Source: Candidatus Rokuibacteriota bacterium (lineage in GTDB: Bacteria > Methylomirabilota > Methylomirabilia > Rokubacteriales > CSP1-6). From it: DNA of 13,057 bases. Position 1 is the stretch's first letter. Each line of letters begins with the position of its first letter. Made by a program: the position numbers and the translations under genes. The stretch spans positions 1 to 13,057 of the forward strand of contig QHRT01000076.1 in the NCBI GenBank assembly GCA_003220195.1, read 5' to 3'. This document shows positions 6,937 to 13,057 of this stretch, in pieces. The notes beneath the pieces are model-generated. The model worked only from the letters and a program-made list of their open reading frames with translations, ran no database searches and was not told the DNA's origin.

Positions 6937-7245
6937 TCAGCGTTTCGGCTCGACCTGCAGATTGTTCACGACCTGCTTGACCCCGTTCGCACCGGCCGCG
7001 AGTTGCGCGGCGCGCGCCTTCTGTTCCGGGGTGTCGACCGAGCCGTTCAGAGAGACGACACCGTTGTTCGTCTCCACGCTGACGCGCGTCAAGTTGGACG
7101 GCTTGTCCGCGGTGAGCTTGGCCTTGACCGTCGTCGTGATCTTCGCATCGTCGATCGTCTGGCCCGCGGTCTTGCCGCTTCTGGCGCAGGCGCCGGTGAA
7201 GATCAGGATTGCGAGCGGGATTGCGAGCAACCGTACTGCCGTCAT
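6937..7245 (-). CDS. BON-domain lipoprotein
   Basis: The protein has 102 residues. The start at ATG 7245-7243 is set by GGAGGG eight bases upstream and by a signal peptide beginning at it; the open frame extends farther upstream to 7353 but without sense. Residues 5-19 are hydrophobic and end in FTGAC with Cys20, a plausible lipobox for a lipid-anchored periplasmic protein. Residues 27-102 form one BON domain, with TIDDAKITTTVKAKL, VSVETNNGVVSLNGSV and GVKQVVNNLQVEP. BON domains (as in OsmY and secretins) bind membranes or other envelope components, and such small proteins are often induced by osmotic or envelope stress. The gene converges on hypF with a 40-nt gap in which I see no terminator. 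Its upstream region is shared with the divergent sigma-54 activator gene. Exact role unknown. Confidence 0.88.
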   Translation of the reverse strand: MTAVRLLAIPLAILIFTGACARSGKTAGQTIDDAKITTTVKAKLTADKPSNLTRVSVETNNGVVSLNGSVDTPEQKARAAQLAAGANGVKQVVNNLQVEPKR

Positions 7246-7536
7246 GGCCGTGTCCCTCCGGTGTCGTGCAGAGGGCAAGCGGAGTGCCGGCGATCGTGTC
7301 GAAGCTCGCTTGTAGAATTTTCTGAACGAATGACAGTTCCGGCGAACCCTCACGTCTGCCTTCTGCGCCGTCGAGCGGTGAGGGGCCTACGGCACCGGGA
7401 ATTCTTCGCCTCTCGTGCGATCGGAATGGTCGATCATGGACGTGCTGTGCCAGGGGCATGTACATTTGTTGTCCGCAGTCGCCCGAGGGGAAGACGGCGG
7501 TCGTAGAAGAAGATGACCGGGCGGGGAGGACGACCG
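7246..7536. promoter_or_regulatory. Divergent intergenic region between the BON gene and the sigma-54 activator
   Basis: These 291 bases must hold the promoters of both divergent genes. They include a locally AT-richer patch around 7309-7340 (TAGAATTTTCTGAACGAATG) that could be the promoter of the BON gene. A loose CTGTCA-N16-TACAAG reads on the minus strand there. I find no good -24/-12 element (TGGCAC-N5-TTGC) for sigma-54. Ribosome binding sites are GGAGGG at 7259-7254 (minus) and GGGGAGGA at 7523-7530 (plus). Confidence 0.4.
7523..7530 (+). promoter_or_regulatory. Ribosome binding site of the sigma-54 activator gene
   Basis: GGGGAGGA lies six bases before ATG 7537. This favours that start over the in-frame ATG at 7513, which has only AGAAGA-type bases before it. 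Confidence 0.65.
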
Positions 7537-9084
7537 ATGCCGCTGTTCCGGCGGGACGAGCAGATCGTGGCGCGAGCGGTGTCCGGGCTCGCGCAGGGCA
7601 ACCCGTTCCTGCCCGAGAGGATCGAGCACGAGCGCCAGGCGCTCGGATCGGCGTTCGTCGTCGCGCACCCGGTCTGGCACCTGAACGTCGACCGTCCGGA
7701 GAATCCGAACGTGGCCGTGCTCTCGGCACGCGCGGCCGAGCTGCTCGAGACGGCGCGCCGACGCCTCGACGCCGGCGGCCGCGGCGCGCGGCTCGTCGAA
7801 GACGAGGCTGACCTCTACGAGGACCTCGTGTTCTACGCGTTGTTCGACCGCTACGCCGACCAGTTCTTCGCGCTGATCACCGAGCCGGCCGCGGCCGCCC
7901 GGCGTGTCGACGTCTACGATCGATTCGCCCGCGACCTCGACCGCTATCTCGTCACCCCGGCCGCCGGTCTCGCGTCATCGGCGACGGCCCCGCATCTCTT
8001 CGCGTGTGGCTTCCAGGTCCGCCGCGCCTTTCACTTCATCCACCGGAACATCCTGGGCGGCTCGATGCCGGCCGCGCGTCTCCGGGCTCAGGTCTGGCAG
8101 TCGATCTTCACGCGCGATCTGAAACGCTATCGGCGGACGCTCTATCAGCTTCTCGGCGACGTCACGACGCTCGTCACGGGTCCCTCGGGCACGGGCAAGG
8201 AGCTCGTCGCGCGCGCGGTCGCGCTCTCCCGCTACATCCCGTTCGATCCCGCGACGCGGCGCTTCACCGAGGACTTCGCGAGCGCGTTCTATCCGCTCAA
8301 CCTGTCGGCGCTGTCGCCGACCTTGATCGAGTCCGAGCTGTTCGGGCATCGCCGCGGCGCCTTCACCGGCGCGGTTCAGGATCGCGCGGGGTGGCTCGAG
8401 GTGTGTCCGCGGCTCGGCACCGTCTTCCTCGACGAGATCGGCGAGATCGATCGTGGGCTGCAGGTGAAGCTCCTGCGCGTGATCGAGACGCGAGCGTTCC
8501 AGCGCCTCGGCGACACGCGCGACCGCGCCTTTCGCGGCAAGATCGTCGGCGCGACCAACCGCGAGCTCGGCTCGGAGATGCAGGCCGGAAGGTTTCGCGC
8601 GGACCTCTATTACCGCCTGTGCGGGGACCTGATCCGTACACCGTCCTTGCGCGAGCAGCTCGACGATCAGCCCGGCGAGCGGCGTGCGCTCGTGCGCGCG
8701 ATCGTCGAGCGGGTCGCCGGCGTCGAGGGCGCCGACCTTCTTGCGGAGGAAGTCGAGCGGTGGATCGACACGCGGCTCGGCGCCGCCTACGGCTGGCCCG
8801 GTAACTTCCGGGAGCTCGAGCAGTGCGTGCGCAACGTCATGATTCGCGGCGAATACCATCCGTCGTCGTCGACGTCGCCCACGTCCGAGCGGCGTCTCAC
8901 CGACGGGCTCCTGGACGGCTCGCTCACCGCGGACGCGCTGCTGCGGCGGTACTGCACGATGGTGTACGCGAAGACCGGAAGCTACCAGGAGACGGCGCGT
9001 CGGCTGGAGCTCGATCGGCGGACCATCCGCGACAAGGTGGATCGGAAGCTGCTCGCAGAGTTGCGAGAGGGCGGCGGGCTATAG
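7537..9084 (+). CDS. Sigma-54-dependent transcriptional activator with unassigned N-terminal domain
   Basis: About 515 residues. The central AAA+ domain (about 195-420) has Walker A GPSGTGKE (215-222), the sigma-54 contact loop GAFTGA (274-279), Walker B VFLDEIGEID (Asp299-Glu300), the sensor I region GATNREL, and RADLYYRL and GWPGNFRELEQ near its end. The C-terminus has a Fis-type helix-turn-helix, TGSYQETARRLELDRRTIRD. It should remodel the closed sigma-54 RNA polymerase complex with ATP. The first ~195 residues are not a response-receiver, GAF, PAS or FHA domain that I can see. They are mostly helical, with GNPFLPERIEHERQALG, EDLVFYALFDRYADQFFALI and a stretch before the Walker A that includes GGSMPAARLRAQVWQSIF. 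I recall the same head in activators of other environmental bacteria, but its signal is unknown to me. The glycosyltransferase gene starts seven bases after the stop, so the activator probably belongs to the lipid gene cluster. Confidence 0.93.
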   Translation: MPLFRRDEQIVARAVSGLAQGNPFLPERIEHERQALGSAFVVAHPVWHLNVDRPENPNVAVLSARAAELLETARRRLDAGGRGARLVEDEADLYEDLVFYALFDRYADQFFALITEPAAAARRVDVYDRFARDLDRYLVTPAAGLASSATAPHLFACGFQVRRAFHFIHRNILGGSMPAARLRAQVWQSIFTRDLKRYRRTLYQLLGDVTTLVTGPSGTGKELVARAVALSRYIPFDPATRRFTEDFASAFYPLNLSALSPTLIESELFGHRRGAFTGAVQDRAGWLEVCPRLGTVFLDEIGEIDRGLQVKLLRVIETRAFQRLGDTRDRAFRGKIVGATNRELGSEMQAGRFRADLYYRLCGDLIRTPSLREQLDDQPGERRALVRAIVERVAGVEGADLLAEEVERWIDTRLGAAYGWPGNFRELEQCVRNVMIRGEYHPSSSTSPTSERRLTDGLLDGSLTADALLRRYCTMVYAKTGSYQETARRLELDRRTIRDKVDRKLLAELREGGGL

Positions 9085-9091
9085 TGCCGGA

Positions 9092-10225
9092 ATGACCGGA
9101 CACGCGCACGGGATCCTTCTCCTCTCGGCCTCGGCGGGCGCCGGACACGTGCGCGCGGCCCAGGCCCTCGAGCGCGCGTTCGCGGAGGCCGGCGCGCGCA
9201 ACGTTCTTCACGTGAACGCGCTCGAGCACACGACGAAGCTCTTTCGCCGACTCCACGAGCAGGCGTACCTGGACGCGGTGAGCCACGCGCCCGCGATGCT
9301 CGGGTGGCTCTACGACCACCTGGACCGGCCCTGGAAATGGCAGCGCCGGCGCCTGGCGCTGACGCGTCTCAACACGCGGCCGTTCGTGGAATTGCTCGAG
9401 CGGCATCAGCCCGACTGGGCGGTGTGCACGCACTTCCTGCCGGCGGAGATCGTCTCGTGGCTCAAGGCGCGGCATCGGCTGACGGCGCGGCTCGCGGTCG
9501 TCGTCACGGACCTCGACGTTCACGCGATGTGGCTCGCGCGCCACGTCGACCGCTACTTCGTGGCGCTCGACGAGACGCGCGAGCACCTGGCGAGGCTCGG
9601 CGTACCCGAGGATCGCATCACCGTGTCGGGCATCCCGATCGATCCGATCTTCGGCGAGAAGAAAGATCGCGCGCTGGCGCGCGTGAAGCACGGGCTTCTG
9701 GCCGACCGGCCGACCATCCTCGTGTCGGCGGGCGGATTCGGCGTGGGCCCGGTCGACCGCCTGGTGCGGGCGCTGCTCGACCTGCGCCATCGCACTCAGG
9801 TCGTCGTCGTGCGCGGCAAGAGCGCGGCGCTCCGGCGCCGCGTCGAGCGCATCGTCGCCGCCGCGCCCGCGGAGAAGGCCGGCGCGATCACCGTCATCGG
9901 CTACACGACCGAGATGGACGAGCTGATGAGCGCCGCCGACCTGATCGTCGGCAAGGCCGGCGGGCTGACGACGATGGAGGCGCTCGCCAAAGGCGTCGTG
10001 CCCGTGATCGTCAATCCGATCCCCGGCCAGGAGGAGCGAAACGCCGACCATCTCCTGGAAGAAGGCGCGGCGATCCGCTGCAACAATCTTCCGGTGCTCG
10101 CCTGGAAGATCGATCGACTGCTCGACGAGCCAGACCGGCTGGCACGGATGCGCGTGAACGTCCGCCGGCTGGCGCGGCCTGGCGCAGCGCGAGACATCGC
10201 CACCGCGCTCCTGGGGCGTTCGTAG
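9092..10225 (+). CDS. MGDG synthase/UgtP-like glycolipid glycosyltransferase (GT28-type)
   Basis: The protein has 377 residues. It belongs to the family of plant MGDG synthases and Bacillus UgtP, which transfer a hexose from a UDP-sugar to diacylglycerol at the membrane. The N-terminal domain (about 5-175) opens with a glycine-rich loop in LLLSASAGAGHVRAA and contains DWAVCTHFLPAEIVSWL and VVVTDLDVHAMWLARHVD, matching the PF06925 region. The C-terminal nucleotide-sugar domain has SGIPIDPIF, LVSAGGFGVGPV, GYTTEMDELMSAADLIV, GKAGGLTTMEA (287-297) and PGQEERN (from 311). The last two are typical UDP-binding segments of GT28 enzymes. No transmembrane helix is needed in this family; the protein is a peripheral membrane one. 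It lies seven bases after the sigma-54 activator gene and 101 bases before a lipid-kinase gene, which supports a lipid acceptor. Acceptor and sugar cannot be fixed from sequence. The ATG at 9092 has only a weak ribosome binding site. Confidence 0.88.
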   Translation: MTGHAHGILLLSASAGAGHVRAAQALERAFAEAGARNVLHVNALEHTTKLFRRLHEQAYLDAVSHAPAMLGWLYDHLDRPWKWQRRRLALTRLNTRPFVELLERHQPDWAVCTHFLPAEIVSWLKARHRLTARLAVVVTDLDVHAMWLARHVDRYFVALDETREHLARLGVPEDRITVSGIPIDPIFGEKKDRALARVKHGLLADRPTILVSAGGFGVGPVDRLVRALLDLRHRTQVVVVRGKSAALRRRVERIVAAAPAEKAGAITVIGYTTEMDELMSAADLIVGKAGGLTTMEALAKGVVPVIVNPIPGQEERNADHLLEEGAAIRCNNLPVLAWKIDRLLDEPDRLARMRVNVRRLARPGAARDIATALLGRS

Positions 10226-10326
10226 CGAGCGCGACCGATCCGCATCGCCATGCTCCGCGCGTCATTTCTCGCCGCCGTGTTCGGTCTTCTGGCGCCGCCG
10301 GATCCGTGTCCGGAGCGGGCCGCCGG

Positions 10327-11223
10327 ATGAGACGCCGTCGCGCGGCGGTGATCTTCAATCCGATGTCCGGCCGCCCGGGGCGGCGCCGGGGCCGCGTCGC
10401 CACGTTCACGACGGCGCTCCAGAGCTATGGAATCGACGCGGTCGCGCGCGAAACACGAGGCGTGGGTGACGCCACACGGTTGACGCGCGACGCGCTCGAC
10501 GACGGAGCCGAGGTCGTCGTGAGCTACGGAGGCGACGGCACCGTGAACGAGGTGCTCCAGGCGATGATCGGCCGTGACGCGCATCTCGCGGTGTGGCCGG
10601 GTGGCACGGCGAACTTGCTCGCGGTCGATGTCGGAATGCCGCGTGATCCTCTGGCCGTCGCGGCCGTGATCGCCAGCGGCAAGACGTGCCGCATCAACGT
10701 CGGACGCGCGCGGCTGTCCGGCGAAGCGACGGAACGCTATTTCGTGATGTGCGCCGGCGTCGGGCTGGACGCGTCGATTTGCCGTGCGACGAATCCGAGG
10801 CTCAAACGGTGGACGGGGCAGTTCGCGTTCTGGGTGGCCGGCGTCCGCCGGATGATCGTCGGCCGGCCGGAGTCATTCACGATCGAGATCGACGGCGCCC
10901 GGTACCGGACGATCTTCGCCGTGGTCGCGAACGGGCCGCGCTACGGCGGCGGATTCGTCCTGACGCCGCGCGCCAGCCTCGCGGCGCCGACGCTCGAAGT
11001 CTTCGTCGCGCACGAGCGCTCCCACGGGCTCGCGTACGTGCCCGACGTCGTTCGCTGCCTTCGGGGCCGGACGGAAACGGCGAGTCAGGTCGTGGTCTCG
11101 GCCGCCACGGTGCGCGCGACGTCGACCGGGCGTCCGTGGGTCGAGCTGGACGGCGAGCTGGTGGGACAGCTGCCCGCGACGTTCGATCTGGTGCCCGATG
11201 CGCTCTCGGTGATCGTGCCGTGA
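10327..11223 (+). CDS. Diacylglycerol/lipid kinase family protein (YegS/DgkB-like)
   Basis: 298 residues, the usual length for soluble bacterial lipid kinases. These phosphorylate diacylglycerol or related lipids with ATP, for example to return diacylglycerol to phosphatidic acid. The N-terminal catalytic domain begins at once with AAVIFNPMSGRPG and carries the nucleotide motif GGDGTVNEVLQ (GGDGT at 68-72) and PGGTANLLAVD (from 91). The C-terminal beta domain has RYFVMCAGVGLDA, VVANGPRYGGGFVLTP and the closing WVELDGELVGQLP with the typical D-G-E. The frame is open far upstream, but ATG 10327 is the first start that precedes the domain, with GGAG at 10312-10315 before it. It follows the glycosyltransferase gene by 101 nt on the same strand. 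The pair suggests control over how diacylglycerol is split between glycolipid and phospholipid. Substrate specificity is inferred. Confidence 0.93.
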   Translation: MRRRRAAVIFNPMSGRPGRRRGRVATFTTALQSYGIDAVARETRGVGDATRLTRDALDDGAEVVVSYGGDGTVNEVLQAMIGRDAHLAVWPGGTANLLAVDVGMPRDPLAVAAVIASGKTCRINVGRARLSGEATERYFVMCAGVGLDASICRATNPRLKRWTGQFAFWVAGVRRMIVGRPESFTIEIDGARYRTIFAVVANGPRYGGGFVLTPRASLAAPTLEVFVAHERSHGLAYVPDVVRCLRGRTETASQVVVSAATVRATSTGRPWVELDGELVGQLPATFDLVPDALSVIVP

Positions 11224-11269
11224 ACGTTCGGCGGCTGCGTCGCGCCCATGCGTGGCGTGTCGGAGGACG

Positions 11270-11668
11270 TCAGCGGGTAGGTGTGCTCGACGGTCCGAAC
11301 CGGATGCTGGTATAGCCGAGCGGCGACATGTCGCCACGGCGCACCCGCCGCTCGTACTTGCGTCGCTGCAACTGAACCGGCCGGGATTCCCGGCGGCGCT
11401 CGCCGGGTTGCCGTCGCTCGATGATGACCTGGACGCTGCCGACGCCGACCAGGCTCTCTTGAAGATACGCGTGCAGCTCAGTCTCGTTCGGCGCGACGAC
11501 GAGGAGCAGCGCCGCGTCGGGGAACGACGACGACGGCAGCTGGGCCAGCAGCGCGCGGCGGTGCGCCGGGCAAATGCCGTGGGTTTCCCCGGGATCGTCG
11601 AAAGGTTCTCGCTCGCCGAGAAAGGCCGGCCGGCCTTCCGTCTGGCACCACGCGCAGAGGGCGTTCAC
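11270..11668 (-). CDS. Small zinc-ribbon-like protein (CxxC...CxxH) of unknown function
   Basis: The protein has 132 residues from a GTG start (11668-11666), preceded by GGGGAG about nine bases upstream. The first ~36 residues carry LCAWCQTEG and HGICPAHRR. Cys5, Cys8, Cys33 and His36 are placed like a zinc ribbon, with the last Cys of the usual HGICxxC replaced by His. Residues 50-75 form an alpha/beta segment (ALLLVVAPNETELHAYLQE), followed by VQVIIERRQPGERRRE and an Arg-rich tail with RRKYERRVRRG. I recall this two-part layout in small uncharacterised proteins of soil bacteria that often sit near signalling genes; no function is known to me. It converges with the lipid-kinase gene (46-nt gap) and diverges from the MASE4 histidine kinase. 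A nucleic-acid or phosphorelay accessory role would be speculation. Confidence 0.75.
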   Translation of the reverse strand: MNALCAWCQTEGRPAFLGEREPFDDPGETHGICPAHRRALLAQLPSSSFPDAALLLVVAPNETELHAYLQESLVGVGSVQVIIERRQPGERRRESRPVQLQRRKYERRVRRGDMSPLGYTSIRFGPSSTPTR

Positions 11669-11847
11669 AGGTTGGTCTCCCCGGGGCGCAAACGCACCGG
11701 CGCATTATCGCGGCGGGCCCGGCCGTGCGCAAGGCCCTCCGCGCGGCGGCACCTTTCGAGACGTAGAGTCAGACACGTATAGGTCTTCTTTCCGGTATGG
11801 AATTTTGTCGGTTCCATCTTTTCCGACTCCGCGCATACTCGGCCGAT
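11669..11847. promoter_or_regulatory. Divergent intergenic region upstream of the histidine kinase
   Basis: About 130-180 bases separate the divergent genes, depending on the kinase start. The part from 11761 to 11820 is locally less GC-rich (GTATAGGTCTTCTTTCC) and probably contains the kinase promoter. I see no clear -35 element, operator palindrome or terminator. Confidence 0.3.
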
Positions 11848-13057
11848 ATGGGTGCAGCGCATGGGGTAGCGGGCGACCGCGCCGTTTTTCTGTCGACGCT
11901 GCCCGGCGGCCGCGGTGACCGCCGGCTGGCGCTCACGTTCGTCGTGATCTCCGCGGCCATGTTTTGCGCCCTCGCGCCGTTCGCCAAGACGCCGCTCGTC
12001 CCGGTGCCGGCCTTCATTCCCGTCTACGAGTCGGCCCTCGTCATCAACGATCTGATCACGGCCGTCCTGCTGCTCGGGCAGTTCACCATTCTCGGCTCCC
12101 CCGCGCTCTTGATCCTGGGCGGGGCCTACCTGTTCACCGCGTCGATCACGGTGGCGCACGCGCTGACGTTCCCCGGCCTGTTCGCGCCGACCGGCCTGCT
12201 CGCCGCGGGTCCTCAGAGCACCGCGTGGCTCTACATGTTCTGGCACGGCGGGTTCCCGGTGCTGGTGATCGGCTACGCGTTCTTGCGGCGCGACGCGGAA
12301 GAGCCGGGCGAGCGTCGCCGTCGTTCCGGGCTCGCCGTGTTGCTCACCGCGGCAGCCGCGGTCGCGCTCGCCGCGAGTTTCGCGCTGCTCGCCACGGTTG
12401 GCCAGCGCGTTCTTCCGGCCCTCATGTCCGGAAATCACTACACGCCGGCGCAGCACGTGGTGATGGGCACCGTCTGGGCGCTGAGCCTGCTCGCGTTGAT
12501 CGTCCTCTGGTCCCGCACCCCGCACTCGGTGCTGGATCTCTGGTTGATGGTGGTGATGTGCGCCTGGCTCTTCGACATCGCGCTGGCCGGGATGCTGAAC
12601 GCGGCGCGCTTCGACGCGGGGTTCTATGCCGGCCGGCTCTACGGCCTGCTCGCCGCGAGCTTCGTGCTGATCGTGCTCCTGACCGAGAACGGCAAGCTCT
12701 ACGCGCGGCTGGTCGACGTGTCCCGCGAGCTCGACCGTCAGAACCGCTCGCTCGAGCAGATCGTTGCCGAACGCACGCAGCGGCTCTTGCAGAGCGAGAA
12801 GGTGGCGACCATGGGGTCGCTCCTCGCCGGCGTGGCGCACGAGCTGAACAATCCGCTCGCGATCGTCATGGCGCACGCGCAGCTCCTCGAGGAGGAGACG
12901 GCGGGCACCGATCCCGACATGGAGGCCAGGACCTCGAAGATCGTCCGCGCCACGGAAAGGTGCGCCCGCATCGTGAAGAACTTTCTGGCCCTGGCGCGGC
13001 AGCGGCCGCCGGAGCGCGATGTCGTCGACGTGAACGGCGTGATCAAACACGTGCTGG
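11848..13057 (+). CDS. Membrane sensor histidine kinase with MASE4 domain (3' end outside window)
   Basis: The open frame runs without a stop to the window end (403 full codons). Residues ~25-275 are strongly hydrophobic and contain signatures of the MASE4 sensory domain: ALAPFAKTPLVPVPAFIPVY, ALVINDLITAVLLLGQFTIL, HALTFPGLFAPTGLLAAG, STAWLYMFWHGGFPVLVI. Several membrane helices are evident. A helical linker follows (VSRELDRQNRSLEQIVAERT, likely coiled coil), then the HisKA domain with MGSLLAGVAHELNNPLAIVM, where His331 is the expected autophosphorylation site. The ATP-binding HATPase domain must lie beyond 13057, and a receiver domain may follow. MASE4 is a predicted integral-membrane sensor whose ligand is unknown. 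Start: ATG 11848 or in-frame ATG 11797; neither has a strong ribosome binding site, and 11848 is chosen because the extra 17 residues look non-coding. The open frame on the opposite strand over the whole gene is a shadow. Confidence 0.92.
   Translation, partial: MGAAHGVAGDRAVFLSTLPGGRGDRRLALTFVVISAAMFCALAPFAKTPLVPVPAFIPVYESALVINDLITAVLLLGQFTILGSPALLILGGAYLFTASITVAHALTFPGLFAPTGLLAAGPQSTAWLYMFWHGGFPVLVIGYAFLRRDAEEPGERRRRSGLAVLLTAAAAVALAASFALLATVGQRVLPALMSGNHYTPAQHVVMGTVWALSLLALIVLWSRTPHSVLDLWLMVVMCAWLFDIALAGMLNAARFDAGFYAGRLYGLLAASFVLIVLLTENGKLYARLVDVSRELDRQNRSLEQIVAERTQRLLQSEKVATMGSLLAGVAHELNNPLAIVMAHAQLLEEETAGTDPDMEARTSKIVRATERCARIVKNFLALARQRPPERDVVDVNGVIKHVL

Noticed and set aside
7246..7536. 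Sigma-54 promoter before the activator gene
   Set aside because: TGGCAC-like strings here are not followed at the right spacing by TTGC; no acceptable -24/-12 pair was found.
9304..10326. Upstream extension of the lipid-kinase frame
   Set aside because: It overlaps the glycosyltransferase gene and reads as Arg/Ala/Pro-rich sequence; the kinase domain begins just after ATG 10327.
11665..13050. Minus-strand frame of 461 codons opposite the histidine kinase
   Set aside because: The plus-strand frame has clear MASE4 and HisKA motifs; the minus product is low-complexity Arg/Glu/His/Gly text.
1..13057. Defence islands, CRISPR, insertion sequences, tRNA genes or attachment sites
   Set aside because: I saw no regularly spaced repeats, transposase, integrase or tRNA-like cloverleaf when reading both strands.

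Overview
The window is GC-rich (roughly two thirds G+C by eye), with dense bacterial coding and strong G/C preference at third codon positions. Several proteins resemble, from memory, those of uncultivated soil or subsurface lineages such as Methylomirabilota/Rokubacteria, Acidobacteriota or Myxococcota-like Deltaproteobacteria. No rRNA or marker gene is present, so the taxonomy is inference only. I see no tRNA, rRNA, CRISPR array, insertion sequence or phage gene.

Left part (1-3681, + strand). First comes the 3' part of an MBL-fold metallo-hydrolase gene whose reading frame is broken near 457-464. Ten bases later is an exported beta-propeller lactonase-family protein. After a 166-nt leader there is a secreted acid phosphatase/phospholipase C-like phosphoesterase with C-terminal Fn3/Ig-like domains, which starts at a TTG with a near-perfect Shine-Dalgarno.

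Middle part (3682-7245). On the minus strand lies a broken SIS-domain sugar-phosphate isomerase (GmhA/DiaA-like) that has lost its active-site loop, followed by two tiny overlapping ORFs of unknown status and a knot of interlocking inverted repeats. Divergent from it is a full-length hypF, the carbamoyltransferase that starts CN-ligand synthesis for [NiFe] hydrogenases. No hydrogenase or other hyp gene is in view. A small BON-domain lipoprotein gene converges on hypF.

Right part (7537-11223, + strand). A one-directional cluster encodes a sigma-54-dependent activator with an unusual N-terminal domain, an MGDG-synthase/UgtP-like glycosyltransferase that probably acts on diacylglycerol or a similar lipid, and a YegS-type diacylglycerol/lipid kinase. 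The two enzymes could compete for or interconvert the same neutral lipid, so the cluster looks like a membrane glycolipid module with its own regulator.

End (11270-13057). A small CxxC/CxxH zinc-ribbon-like protein lies on the minus strand. Divergent from it is the first part of a membrane sensor histidine kinase with a MASE4 domain, cut by the window end.

The most unusual observation is that two unrelated genes (MBL hydrolase and SIS isomerase) each appear to lack a short internal segment, estimated at about 16-20 residues, together with a frame change. Both could be real pseudogenes or small assembly collapses. I found no convincing new defence or mobile system. The best candidate for under-described biology is the sigma-54 activator/glycolipid cluster.
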